Below are positions 36,831-49,766 of a stretch of 64,000 bases of DNA, piece after piece (the first letter of the stretch is position 1; every line of letters begins with the position of its first letter). The position numbers were made by a program, and so were the translations under genes. Source of the stretch: Takakia lepidozioides (taxonomy: Eukaryota > Streptophyta > Takakiopsida > Takakiales > Takakiaceae); NCBI GenBank assembly GCA_030704615.1, contig CM060733.1:19592001-19656000 (forward strand), read 5' to 3'. Below the pieces are notes generated by a model. It did no database searches, had not been told where the DNA came from, and saw only the letters and a program-made list of their open reading frames with translations.

Positions 36831-37199
36831 CTACACCTTGTAGCCCGTGATGGTGCCCCCTCGTCCCCAAATCTCACCAAAACACCACCAAGCAAAGCAT
36901 TCTCCCACAAACATAATGCCAATGCCGATCTCGCGAAGCTTCACATCATTGCGAAGCATCAACCCATCTTTCACGTAATCGCATTCCCGCCTGAATGCAC
37001 TGTATCTTCCTGGCAAGCTGGCGAGGCGAGTATAGAAGAGTTGTCTTGAAAGCTCCTGGCATTTTTCCACCGTCGGCTCATCTGCAATATAACGCTTGTT
37101 TTGCTCCAGTACGTACTTATTATAGGTCTTTCCATGCTCTGCCATTGCCTTGGTCGCTACCACGGCTTTGCTTTGCAACTGCTTTATCAATGTCGACAT
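36831..37199 (-). CDS. Mitochondrial ATP synthase subunit g
   Basis: A small membrane subunit of the F0 part of mitochondrial ATP synthase, acting at the dimer interface. From the Met at 37199 (MSTLIKQLQSKAVV) the protein is 122 residues, the usual plant length. Conserved blocks include EQNKRYIADEPTVEKCQELS, QLFYTRLASLPGR, then GIGIMFVGECFAWWCFGEI with the membrane span and its glycines, and the end GRGGTITGYKV. A further in-frame Met nine codons upstream (37226) is possible but less likely. The gene is intronless here, which may mean a retrocopy, but no poly-A tract is visible downstream and the frame is intact. Confidence 0.85.
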   Translation of the reverse strand: MSTLIKQLQSKAVVATKAMAEHGKTYNKYVLEQNKRYIADEPTVEKCQELSRQLFYTRLASLPGRYSAFRRECDYVKDGLMLRNDVKLREIGIGIMFVGECFAWWCFGEIWGRGGTITGYKV

Positions 37200-38784
37200 G
37201 CAGGCACTCTCATCAAACGCGCACAATTCCCAGACAGTAGTGCATGCAAAGCTGATCCCTAAACAACCAAGAGAACCCCCGTATTCTTCTTTATCAGGTT
37301 ACGTGGGTTTTCCCTCGATCATGGAACTCCGTTCAGATGTCAAATCAAGTGACTCGAACATCGCTCTCCTCTCACTTTTTGCTACTAGACCTGTTGACCT
37401 ATATCTCCACCTCCACCACGAGAATCATTTATCCGTCATCCTCCTGGCACACCTTTGTGAGAGAAGTCCTCTGTCTCTCGGTCTGATTGCATGTCATTCT
37501 TTCTCACGTCCGTAAATCGATCCTGATGTCCATGTTTGAGTCGAAAAAAGATAACTGGTCATGGAAGCTGGCAAGATCAGGTTGCTAGGTAGCTGGAGAT
37601 GTTATGAGATAAAATGACAAGCAGCCATGAGTTAGTTATAACAACTATCGGGATCAAGTTATATCAGAAGTCATGAGATCTTGATACTTAAACCATCAAA
37701 CAGTTCATGACGAAGTCAGAAACTTCAAACAGTTTTCGGAGTTCATCAACATGGAGCTTCATCCAGTCAGCATGCATCTGTATAGGAGCATACTAGTAGT
37801 TAGGATCACATCATATATTAGCATGTACAATCGTGATATGTTTTGGTTTGTAGGGAAACTTTCCAGGGATTCATCAGACGATATGACCACAAAATATAGA
37901 AAACCTTTCACACGTTGATTCACTATAAATTGGATGGTTGAAAAAAATTCTGTTAACTTCAAGAGATTGCGGATCACCGTTGGAAGTCGAAGTTCAAAAA
38001 TCTTGATTCTCTCCTCCGATTCAATTCAATCGATCACAGAACCTCGGGATTAGAAATCTTTGAAGCTTGCTAGTAAGATTTGTGATCGTTGCTCTATCCA
38101 GTTTACAGAGGCCTGAGTCACGTCCACTAGCCACCTTAGCCTGCACTCACCCCACATCCACAGTCCGAGGAGTGGGCTAGACTGACCACACATGCGGCTA
38201 GTCCGCGATCTGGACCTCCTCTCCGAGATGGATAGTGCAAAGGCATCTCGACTCCTCGAGGGTCACAGCCTTGGCTGTAAATTTGGAAAGTGTGGCACCT
38301 ACTGAGACCTTCTCATACACAAAGAATGCCGATCAATTTCGCTGAAGCTATTCGCAAGCCAATTTTTGGGACCTATAATCTAGACGGGCCAGAGATGTTG
38401 CTGTCCTTGGTCCCAATATGGGCAAGAAAAGGCGGACTTTCGCCAGTATTAGCAGGGAGATTTCGCCCCCACCCCTCTCATTACATCTGTTCTAGGCACT
38501 CGTCAATCCTCAATTTCCTGGCCTAGTATAATTGCTCAGATTCCCTTCTATATGCAAAGGTAGTTGCAGGATGAACATAGGGAGTGGCAATGTTCTGCTG
38601 GCTTGGTCATATGGTGGCGGCAACGTTCGAGGTAGGCTTCAAAGTTCTTAATGCATGAGCTTTAATCCTTTTAGGAGAGAAGAGTTTAGTGAAAACAGAC
38701 CTCGTGCTGATTAGGGTCATTGACTGTGAGACTGGGAAGCTGTCCTTCTCTAGATAATGGCAGAGTAAATAGAACAATTTTCTG

Positions 38785-38930
38785 CAGGGCGAGGTCAATT
38801 GGTCACACATTCGGAAAGAAATTTGGCGTAAAGATGCTTTCCTTTGGAAGATCGCTCATCGTATTCTCTCGGTAAAAGACTATGTGGTGACTGATGATCT
38901 GCCTGATGTGTCCTAGAGCTCGAAGAGTTT
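38785..38930 (+). mobile_element. Decayed LINE reverse-transcriptase C-terminal fragment
   Basis: One frame reads VNWSHIRKEIWRKDAFLWKI followed by AHRILSVKDYVVTDDLPD and a stop, resembling the IW...FLWK..HR....T region downstream of plant LINE reverse transcriptase. It is not the same family as the copy at 97-1200. The match is short. Confidence 0.4.
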
Positions 38931-39074
38931 GGACTTTGGTGATGCAACAAGGAGCTTGTGGCACATTCCCTAAAGGAAAAATAACATTTTTCCCCTTTTA
39001 GAGTGCTTGAAAAGAACAAGTCACAGGGAACTGTGCAACGGAGGGAATCTGGTGGGCTTTCCCTTGCAACCTTT

Positions 39075-39235
39075 TGGGAAAAAAAAACCCCGTAGATTTT
39101 CCTTGGGGTTTTTTCCCCGTGTTTTTTTCCCTTCTGTGGTTTTTCTTTGGTGGGTTTTTTTCTCTTTTTCCCCTTTGAGGTTTTCCCCATGCGTTTTAAT
39201 CCATTCCTCTTGGTCGGTTGGTGTTTTCCCCTGGG
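39075..39235. repeat. T-rich low-complexity tract
   Basis: Repeated TTTTTCCC and GGGTTTTTT words on the + strand. The open frame across it (Phe/Pro/Ser-rich) is an effect of composition. Confidence 0.7.
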
Positions 39236-42200
39236 AATTAGTCCCCCTTGTGTGTGTGCAAAGAAGACAACCTCATTGCATACAACAGCACCACTGCGTC
39301 AATTAAAAGATCACAATCGAATTGTAGGTAGCAATATTCACATAATTGGGAGAGAGTGAACCACGGAAGAGCAACAAAGCTGCGAAACTCAAATATCCTC
39401 ACAACCGCTGGAGCACGGACGTGGACTACATCTTCGTCCTCCACTGGCAAAAAGTTTTTAAAAGGTTGTAAAGGTCACTAAGGTTTCAGGAGAAATGCTA
39501 CAAGTGAAAAAGGGATCCTGTTTGGTACAATATGGCGGGCAAAAGACCTGTGTTGGATAGTGATGCGAGTCATTGCACAATCTAAGAGTGGAGGTAACAT
39601 TGTTGTGGGCACAAGCAAGTTGGGGCAGTAACGGATGCACCGTGAAGCCATCAAAAAGCAGTCATCAGCTACATCTGGCTGTGAAGTGAAATCCTGCACA
39701 TGTTATAGCCAGAGAACTTTGTAACTTCCTGGTCGTGAACACAGGAAATCCATCAAAAATAGTGTGCACAACATGACCTCAACATACGCCGGTTTCTGGA
39801 GAGAATACCAACTATCATGCATGCGAGCACCAGATCCATAACAGAAACCTTCATGATCTTGCCACATTAAGGCTTCTTGGGAAAGGTCATGGAGGTCCTA
39901 GATCAATAATAATGGATACAGCTGGCTGCAAACAGTGGTGGTCAGATTAATTCTGATGATAAGAAGCCTGCAGTACCTGAATAGTTGTTAGCAGAGTAAT
40001 GGTTTGTCCAAATAGGACAGAAATCAATGTTCCCAGGTAGCCAGCACAAGCGGTATCACCACCAAACACCTGTAGTTCCCCACCCATTTGCAATTTTAGA
40101 AACTGGTGTTATATTCCACATGAAGAAAACCCATCGAGCTTAGTTGATTAGGGGACTCCTGTAAGAACACAGCCTCCGGAGAAGGGATGGTGCTGCTTAC
40201 AGTTCCATCCTTCGACCAAAGAAAAAATAAAAGAAAACCATTGAGGATGGTAAGGAAAGAAACCTCATACTCTCTACAGCTTTCTTTCCCAGCTCTGTAC
40301 TCTCTTACATTTTCGCGTCGCAACTAGCAACCTGCACGTCAATTGACAATTGGAGTCAGGTGGGGAAAACACAGATGGACACACCCTAAAGTTCCAGAAA
40401 TACAAAGCTCTAAAGTGATTGCATACGAACGCCAAGTCCCTGGAAGTCTACACAACATTTTCCAGAAGGGCAATGCCGTTTGGTTATATCACTTGCTGGT
40501 ACAAGTATGCTTGTATCATCATCAGTGCACAATGCCACTGATAGAATGCCAAAGCATCTGCCCTAACAATGAGCACCAGCAACCCGACCTAATTACTACA
40601 TAGACCTATTCAGCAAACGCAAAAGAAAGTTCATGACACTACATAAATGCTGCAGGGATAATGTCCATTAATTGTGACCTATCAACCTGAATGTGGAGGT
40701 GCATGCAGACATCTACCTCCCAACACAGCTGACCACCAGGCTGAACCAAACGAGATAAGCTATCAAACTGAGATAGTGTCTAGCCTACACGCTGGAAAAA
40801 CAGGTTCCAGCAGCTGCCATGGACGACCAGCAGCCTTGACTCCAATTGAATGGCTCTCTACTAATGAAGCGTGCTATTCTACTAAGGGTAAATGGCAAGC
40901 CCACCCTCATCACACTAGCAGACTTCGAATTCCAATATCCCAAAACCCAATCTACAGCAGCTGACTAGTCATGGTGTAAAACTAAAAACAGATGCAGCAA
41001 CTGAGAATTGAGAGTGACATGATCATCTTCCCATGGTCTGGTGATCACCTCTACCCTTCATCCTCCGCTCTTTCCATGCTATACTCTGGCTCTCATCAGG
41101 AAAAGGTGTCCACACTGAAAACCCCCCGGGCTTAAATCCTATCTCAAGGCGCGCAAGCTTCCCGCCCTGCCAGCCATTGCCTGCCTCCATACTAATCACA
41201 AAACGTAATTAACGTAATTCATCGCAGGAAACAGAAAAATCAAACCTTCACACCAAAGGCAAACACCAGAAATACAAACCACAAAAAAAAGAAAACACAC
41301 AAGGATTCACACTACACACCAAGCAAATAAGAGCAGATCACAAGTAAAGTCTAAGGCAGAAATGTCATCCATACACCATTCAGCTTCAAGCAACATCTAC
41401 AAAATCACGAAACTCTCGAAGATTGTGAACCCAAAAATAATACCATAGACAGGTCTCTGGAGTCAATGAAGCATGGTTGAATTCGAACTCATATGTGAAA
41501 AGATAGAAATTAGTTCGGAAAACAGCATACTGGTATACAAGAGAAGGTACCACTTGTAACAAGTGGAAGTATACCAATTGTATCAAATGGACAATTGCTG
41601 GCGAACTGATGGATGGGACCAGATGGCATATTGGAGAAGAAGTTAAAAGGAGATACCAACTTATGGATACAGAAACACATTCAAGAGCGTAGAAGTTCCA
41701 TTCACTCAAAATAACTTGAACTCTAAGGAGATTTCTTGTTTAACTAAAAAAGTCTAGAGAGGCATTGTAGTGTAGAATTCAGGGATTTGGTACCTCTCGA
41801 AAAGAGCCACACACTATAGGATGCCAAAGAACTACTACAGATTTGAAGCATCTTTATTCTAGCTATTCTATAAGAATGTGCGTACTGAAAGGTTTGAAGT
41901 ACTTCTAAGCTACTAAGGAAGGGATCCATTAGACCGGGAGGCAATGTAAAACAGCAGGAAGCGTCAGCATAAAAGCGAGACTGGAAAAGATACATACTCG
42001 AGTCACGAAAGCGGCTGACTCGAACCTATTTCTCTTTCAGCGGCCTTACACATGAACTTGTTTACTGTGCAGTCACAACACAATGAATCCTAGTACGCCC
42101 CCGACAACACAGACTGCTGGGGCCCGTGTTGAGGTGCCAAGTGCCCCACCCCCGCATACTCACCATGGCCGCGGAGGAAAAATTGGCCGTGACAGAATGT

Positions 42201-44339
42201 ACTGCGGAAGTCCAATCTCTATGGACCAGGGCAAGCATTGCCATCCCTCATGTTCACCATTATTGTAAGCTTATGGCATTTTCACATTTTGGCAGACATC
42301 CCCAAGTGGCTCCCGATTTGGACTGCCTAAGATGACAGTACTCTTGATGCAAGGATGGGAGAGGAAATGTGCCTGTCTACTTGAACATTCTACAACCGGT
42401 TGCTGGCAATATGAGAGTCCCGCGGTGCACGGACAGGTCTATATATCATATGCAGTGAACAGAATCGATGGACTCAAGGTCCGCAGTAAGCCGATACCAC
42501 AAAATTCAGATAAGATGCCTCCGAGTTATGTTTCATCAAACGCAGCCACTTACGAGGTTGGAAGCCGACGAACACCGCTCGCACAGGGCCAACTGACTAG
42601 GCCACACAGCTTTGGCTATTTCCAGCAACTGCACCGGCAGTCAACCGACCACCGAGGGCTGATTTAGCGCTCGCTGCAGCCATCATGGTCGCCATCTCTC
42701 TTACAGAACACACAAACACCTGCACAACGGAGCAGGATCGCAGAGAAAAAGGGAGAGAGAGATGTGAGGCTAAGCTATTCGCTCACTGTTTCACTGGAGG
42801 GGCGGGCTCTTCTCTCTGCTCTGGATGGATGAATACCTGGGTCCACGGATGGACCCATATTCCATCCTTATCTGTACGTAGGTTGGAGAATATACCTGGC
42901 GGTTCAGCCAATGGGAACGTAGATTAATTACTGAAGGGAATTTCAAAAGACAATATAATTCTATGAAATTAGTAATAATAGTAATAATAATAAGAAATCT
43001 ATGAATCTTTATATTGAGCTGAATCATCCTCCAAACCATCAATGATATTATTCAGTAGTTCAATATTAGTTTTTGTTTTGGAAGTTTTATACACTAGATG
43101 TCGGAATGTATTATCACAAATAATTTATTGTTATCAATGTTAAATAAAAGGCACAAATGTCTAGTTACTCAAATTAAGTAGATCCAAGAATTTAGGCCAT
43201 AAGTCAACATTTAATTGAGGAAGATCATTTAAAAATGTCCTCCATATCATTCCTAGCCAATGTGATATAGATAGACCCCGCCCACACATTTAAATTTGGG
43301 TTTTGCTGCTTCCATGTCCATTTATTGCTCTCTTCTGTCATCACCTGGGGGGCATACTTGGAAGAATACCCCTATTTGAATTGTAAGCCAAACACTCTTG
43401 TTTTTGTGTTGATGGAGGATGCGGATATCTATCACACTTCCCCCAGCAAGTCCTGGTGGATCAGGGAAAACTGTCTGTCGAAACCTTGGGGAAAGCAGCC
43501 TTCCCAGATCAGGGCTAAGGATGTGCTTTCAAATGCCTTCACCCTTCTGTCCAGACTGCTCGATCAACGCATGGATGATATTAACCATCAAGATGATCTG
43601 CAAAGAACGAGGGACCATCTCAAAGGAATTCGTCCAAATCCCTCTTAAACTTCTTGCTCAAGCAGATCCACTGGTGTGCAGCCCCTGTCTATCAAAGTTG
43701 GTGTGGCAATTCGATGGGAGAATCAGAACCCAGCCAGCGACACCCTCGTGCAGCCATCATAGATCTCGCAAAGCAGAGTTAGTCTTCTCCCCTCTCTCCA
43801 GGAGGTCCAAGCTACCATCAACTCATTCTCCATCCCGGCAACCACCCCAACTCTGCCTTCCCCTCGAATTGTTCCCCAAGGGGTCAGCTCTCCCAACACA
43901 GAGATTGCGAAATGGCTCCCAGGCAAGCGCCCGCAATCCATGTCGCCTTCAAATCAACGTGGGCATGCCATGGCTTCATTTGTCAAAACGACGAGCAAGA
44001 TCTCTGTGTTTGGAACGCTCTCCCCCCTTGGTGCTAGAGAAACCTCCGAGCTCCACTCCACGGCCACGCCAGAGTTTGAGAGAGACGTGAACTAGAAACA
44101 CGTCAAGAACCTTACAACGACTTCCAGGCTCAATTTTCGTTAGTATGCTAGGGCAATAGATTAGCTCTTCGATAATTTGTGCTTCATACTGCGCCGATTG
44201 GAAGACTCTCTCATTAAAGGCAGACCATTTTTTAGATTTTTCCAGTATGATGCTGCATTTTTAGCGGGCTTTGGTTCACTCCTCACTGACTACGGTGTGT
44301 AACCCTTATGGTGTTACTTGGGTTTCATTTTTTTCCCCT

Positions 44340-44850
44340 CAATTTTTCAATGCATACACCCTAAATCGAACAGGAACCAGGGTGTTGAATGGGAAAACAC
44401 CTTTGGAGGCCTGGAATGGGAAGAAACCTGACATCAGCCATCTACGAGTGTTTGGTAGCATGACATATTCACATGTATCCAAAGAGCTGAGAAAGAAATT
44501 GGATCCCAAGAGCAAAAAGTGCATATTTATTGGTTACAATGTGGAATCTAAAGCGTATCGGCTATGGGATATTGAGCAGCAGCACATAGTCATCAGCCGT
44601 GATGTGTTAGTAGATGAGAAGGGTAACCGTAATTCTTCACCCATCGAAGAAATGATGAGCAGACCTAACACATGCACTATGGTACTTGAGGGAGTGGGAG
44701 ACAAAATGGCTCCAGAAGTACAAAATTCTGAGGGGAATACTAAATTCGTTCCTGGAATTCGTTACCTTCGTAACCACATTCTCCTTCGTTTGCCCATTAA
44801 ATCAACCATCAATAATCATCTACAACCACTAGTGGTAGATTTCGTATAAG
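44340..44850 (+). mobile_element. Ty1/copia integrase C-terminal fragment, inverted relative to the main remnant
   Basis: Encodes AYTLNRTGTRVLNGKTPLEA, WNGKKPDISHLRVFGSMTYS and KKCIFIGYNVESKAYRLWDI, the segment of copia polyproteins just after the integrase core and before the reverse transcriptase. The frame ends soon after (DVLVDEKGN and onward), so no reverse transcriptase is present. It continues, in protein order, exactly where the minus-strand fragment at 45245 stops. Confidence 0.8.
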
Positions 44851-45240
44851 GTTTGTGGCGCCACTAAGGTGGGTGGCGCCAATATGATTCGTCGCGCCAA
44901 CAAGGTTCGTGGCACTAAGTTGTTGGCCCAACCTAATTTTTGATAAACAAATACATGTATGTACGTCGTACATGTATGCATGTCATTTGGATAATTCAAA
45001 TATAATGAGACATTGTCTTTTAAGAATGTTGGATTATAATTTTATAATATGATGATATTTAAAGCACATTAATTGGATCTAATATCATGTGTGGAGTGTG
45101 GACGTATAGTCTATAGTTTTCTAGTTTATTCGTAATATATAATCTTTGTATTGTCAGATATGCTATAAAATATTTTGAATTAGAAAATCACAAAGATGTG
45201 ATACATCGAATTAAAATGTATTCTATAACAACCTTTTTTT
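44851..45240. other. AT-rich segment between the two copia halves; possible solo LTR
   Basis: On the minus strand the piece 45230-44923 begins TGTTATAG and ends GGGCCAACA, the TG...CA pattern of an LTR, with a TATA-like word inside. No target duplication or second LTR was found. Next to it, 44860-44925 holds degenerate repeats around GGCGCCA. Confidence 0.3.
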
Positions 45241-45244
45241 CTTT

Positions 45245-47250
45245 TTTTCTTTTTGATATAAACCTTCGCGGAGCTGTAGTGGCAGCTTCTACCCAGAAAT
45301 TAGGACTGAGACCTTTTGCTTGCAGCATACATCTAACTCTTTCAACCAAAGTCCTATTGTCCCTTTCGATGACACTATTTTGCTCTGGGGAATATAGCGC
45401 TGTAAGTTCCTGCCGAATTCAATTTTCTTCAAAGAAAGTCTTAAATTTTGCGCTTAAGAATTCTCCTCATCTGTCGCTTCTAAGCTTTCTCACTGCATGT
45501 CCTGTCTCTATCTCTGATTCCACACACAGCTGCTTGAAGAACTTGAGAACTCCTTTTGTTTTCATGCAATACAAGATCCTATAGCTGCTATGATCATCTT
45601 TAAACATGACAAAATGTTTGGAACCTCCATGCGAGTCTACATTCATTGTACACACATCAGCATGGTAGAACTCTCCAGGAGTCTGAACCCTCTCACGTTC
45701 TTCATTTACTGGAAACGCAACTCTGTGATTCTTGCCCATGACACAACCTTCACAGAACTCCAGATCTGCATTAGGGTTCAGTATTTTCATACCATCGACG
45801 ATCTCTGTTTTCTCCATTTGTTTAATCATGTCGACACTGATGTGTCCAAGTCGATCATGCCACGTTTGAAGACTTGCTCCCCCAGTTGTCACCGCCACAT
45901 TTGCTTGAATATTATCCGTCGACAATACTATGTTTGCTTGCAGAGACTCTCCCGTAATCACTTTGATTTGCAGTTTCCAAAGGTTTCTCTCTCTCACCCC
46001 AGTCATCATAAGAGGTCCCCTTCCCTGATTTGCATACAGCGTACAAGTACGCTTATCATAGATGACGATGTAATCTCTGTCTACAGCCTTCGCTACTAAG
46101 AACATATTCTTTCTGAGGTCGGGTACAAACAACACGTTGTGTATTGTTCCCTTTCTCCACTCACTTCCTGCTAGGGTTAGGATATCTATATCCCCTATTC
46201 CACTTGCCCATACTGTAACATCAGTGGCAACTTGTACTCCCCAACGATGAGATTCAATCTTCTTAAGATTTTTGAACCATTGCATCTTGTTGGTCATGTA
46301 CTCAGATGCAGCACTGTCCGAGTACCAGGATATATCGTCTTCATCGCCAACTTTCTCTCCAATTGACGTGTTGTTGTACACTGCTGCATTAGCATTGTTA
46401 AAATGTACAATCTTTACCAGATCATTGACAATGTTCTGATCAGTGTTTCTTCCTTGTGTCACTAAGCCATCATCGACACGCTCTCTTTCTTCACGATGAA
46501 ATGCAGTGGCAGCATAGGTATCGCTCATCTTAATGGATTCCACCATGTTAGCAGCAATACTCTTCGTACATTCTCGCTCCTAGTGCCCAACTTCACCGCA
46601 GGTGTTGCACCTCATTTTCTTTTTTAACTCCGCTAACCTTTCAGCTCTCTCCTTCTTCTGCTTCTTTGTCAGAAAACTTCCACCGCTTGTGGATGAGTTA
46701 TGTCTTCCTTTGACATGTTTTGTGAAGAAAGCTTTATCCATGACATCTTCCGTATTTCCTCGCGCTTTTCTCAACGTTTCTTTCTTGAGTAATCTAGATT
46801 GCAAGTTGTTCAACGTCCTCTCGGCAGCGGGTACACTATCCCATGCATCTAAGATGTTCTCATAGCTTGGAGGTAAAGTGCACACTATCTTTGCCATGAT
46901 AGCTGATTCAGTCATCTTCTCACCAAGATCACTCAACTGTTTTGCCATCAGTTCTATCTTGCTGATATAACTGGAGATGCTCTCATTTACTTCCATCTTG
47001 AGATGATACATCTTGCTTTGTAAGACATGAATGTTCTCGGTAGCATTTTGCTCATGAACTGCCACTAGTTTCGTCCACATCTCTACTGAGTTTGTGCAGT
47101 TTACCAACTGTTGCAGGTGATTCTTATCTACTCCTTGAATAATATACATGCAGGCATTGTTGTCCCTATCATCCCATTCGTCTTTATCCGAGGCCACTGC
47201 TCTCAAATCCTTCCCACTGACAAGAGACCATAGCTTCTTGGCTCTTTAGG
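45245..47250 (-). mobile_element. Ty1/copia retrotransposon remnant: gag, protease, integrase
   Basis: Read from 47250 downward: a gag of the UBN2 type (VEMWTKLVAVHEQNATENIH, NESISSYISKIELMAKQLSD), ending at a zinc knuckle CNTCGEVGH. A TAG follows where the knuckle normally has Trp, then ERECTK completes it. Next come the protease region (WYSDSAASEYMTNK; the usual DSGA is DSAA), the GAG-pre-integrase part with LQTWHDRLGHISVDMIKQME, and the integrase core (GEFYHADVCTMNVDSHGGSK). Two more stops interrupt the core at about 45467 and 45410, and the piece ends near FWVEAATTA. Reverse transcriptase and RNase H are absent. It is inactive. Confidence 0.85.
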
Positions 47251-49766
47251 AGAATCATCATTTGAAACTTTCATAGAGAAAAATTCTCTCCTGGAAATCT
47301 CTTTATCTGCATCACATCTTTCGATGTGGTAACAAACTCATCTTTGCTGCTATTTCCTAGATCTCTATGCTAGTTCTAGTTTCATTCGTGAACAAAATCA
47401 AGAAAGAACTCTCAGAAATAAAATTGTTCACGAAAGCACTCTCTGAATGAGCTTCAAATGTTTGTGGGCCCATAACCTGTAGAAAAACTCAAAGCACACA
47501 ATACTATCTAGAACAGCAATTCAAAGATTCAGGCAATCAAAACACACGATGGTATCATAGCACTTTACACTGCAATTCCACCATAAGGCATCAACATACA
47601 AAGAAGTTTTCAGCACCTCAAAGACTCTCTGTAGTAAGCCTAAATACTATTCGTAGTAACGATTGCTCGGGGCTGGCGGGAGTCTAGTAATTCAAAATAA
47701 TGCTGTCACTATCCATCCGTAAATAGTACGCAGTAGAAACACCTTGGCCAACTACATGTCTCCGTTAAATCCTAGTGTAACCTAGTTGGCCTATGACTTA
47801 GATATTCCGTCATGGAATAAATCAGTGTAACTCGTCACTCTTGATGACTTGCAGTAACATGGTCACTGCGATTTCTACGAGAAAAAACAACAGAATATGC
47901 CCCGCGCTTTGTTTTCCAGTTACTTCGTTGAGCTTCAAAGTTGCCATGGACTATGAATGCCGCCGCGGACATTGAACACGCAGAGGTAACGGGAGAGGAA
48001 GGGGGTCCACAGCAGCAACAGGAACGCAGGCCGCACGAGAAGTAGTGATTCAATGATCAGCGAGCTTACGGTCTTTTGGTGAAGATCCAATGGGAGTGTC
48101 AACGTGAGATCGCAACACCTCCAAGTTACCGGGCTCTGGGGATAGATTACAGAGAAAAACACTCCCACAAATCCATTGCAGAGTACCGTGCGGCCGCGCT
48201 ATCTGCAGGGACAGCTCTAGAAAATGAGGAAGAAACACATTATAAAAACCTAAAACCATCTAAGAAGTTCAGATAAGACAATCTGATCTGTGAGATTCCA
48301 GCTCCACCACACGGAATCCATTGTTCACGTCAAAGCCCCAAATTTTGAGGAAATGCCTCGACCCAGCTACAATTCTTTGGAGAAAAATCGAGAGTGTTTC
48401 GGAGCTTGAAGGGCAGAATATGCACCCTGCATGTTCCTTTCATAAAGGATTCACTTTGAGATGAGGACCTCTCAAGTGAATAGTCTTGAAATTTGTCCTA
48501 TAATCTTTGTGGATCTCAATTCTAGATCATAACCACAGTTTAGAAAGATTGCCCACAATTGACGGCAATATTTTGCAACACGTCTGGTGGCCGGTGCAAA
48601 GCTGACCACTACATAATATTAACATCCACTAGAAGGAGATCAGAGTTTAGCTTTCGAACTCCTTTCGAACCAATAAACTCAAGGAATTCAATAGGATCCT
48701 TGCCTACCAGCAGCGATATATTGTTGTGGAGAAACTAAAGGCGGCCACTGGTGAACTTTAAATCCAAACTACAACCACTAAGCATCCTCACCAATGGTAT
48801 AGAGCCATGTCGGCATGAAAAGTCAAAGATCGTAAGAGAGTAGATCTACTAAGGTCATAAACTATATCTAAACCAGATCAGTACCGTGTATGAGTTGTAT
48901 ATGTACGTTGGAGCCTTCTCGACCCCCTTAATGGCACTTTCTTCCCATTATGGCAAGTTCCTTGCTTCTTGACTACGTCCTTGAGATCCAGAAGTTTGCT
49001 GACATGCTTGAGTTCGAGTTGGTGCTGGTAGCTCTTCCGGAGTTTCAACGCGCTGGCCCTCATTTTCTCTTGAATCGCCATCGGCACACCCTCCTTAGGC
49101 TTTCCCTTCTCCGCGAAGCACATCACTTCCTCCACCTGCCTCTTCAATGGCTTCAGCTCATTAGACTTGGACCGCTTCTTGGAGAAATTATCCTCGGCCA
49201 CCTCCTTCATCTTTGGCTCCTTCAAGATCTTGACATGGAGGGATCCACTTGCAGTCACCGTGGCGCTTCACCATATTCACGAGCAAAATATAAGGCAGGA
49301 ATGATGAGAGAACTGGCAAGAGAATAAGGGCAAGGTCGACAGAGGATGAGAGAGAACAAGAATAACAAGAGGCTCCAAAACAAAGAAGGGCCAGACGTAA
49401 ATGAGAAGAGAGAAGAGCGATCCCGCGCAATGGCAGAGAACAGCCGGGCGCCGTGAGGCATCCAAATCTGGATACCTGCCACCTTTTTCCCTTAAAATGC
49501 AAACTAAAAATACCAAAAGTAGCTAATTGTTTTACTTTTTCCCGGCTGTAGCCAAGTGGCCTCAATCCGCTGATCAAACAGTAGGATCACACATCCGGCC
49601 ACAACACTAGAGCGCACATACCGTAGCACATATCCCACAGAGACGAGATCGAGCAAGGCTCTGGTATTCTGTTGTTTGGTCTACTTAGGAAAGACGAGAG
49701 CTATTGTTGGTGCTCGTATTTGGTTCATTGAGGGAAAAACAAGAGTTCTCAAAGAGCAGATCGTAC
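47251..49766. other. Region between copia remnant and TBP copy
   Basis: No confident gene. A minus-strand frame at 48878-49258 is lysine-rich and charged (EDNFSKKRSKSNELKPLKRQ, EKMRASALKLRKSYQHQLEL) and might be part of a real protein, but I cannot place it. A + frame at 48079-48276 is also unassigned. Confidence 0.3.

Larger units (their letters stand above)
37227..43280. other. Six-kilobase gene-poor region
   Basis: No gene can be supported over most of this stretch. It contains a decayed LINE fragment (38785-38930), a T-rich tract (39075-39235) and an AT-rich part with AAT repeats (42965-42995). At 42164-42249 (+) a short frame starting MAAEEKLAVTECTAEVQSLW ends at a plausible GT donor (GTAAGC); it could be a first exon, but I find no matching second exon. 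Confidence 0.4.

Noticed and set aside
39007-39306. Phe/Pro-rich 99-residue frame
   Set aside because: Lies on a T-rich low-complexity tract; composition explains it.
43325-44090. Open frames of 107 and 223 residues on the + strand
   Set aside because: Overlapping frames with no domain or repeat similarity that I can recognise; near transposon debris.
47535-47565. Primer-binding-site-like word TGGTATCATAGC
   Set aside because: It is on the wrong strand for the minus-oriented copia element and differs from the initiator-Met tRNA complement.
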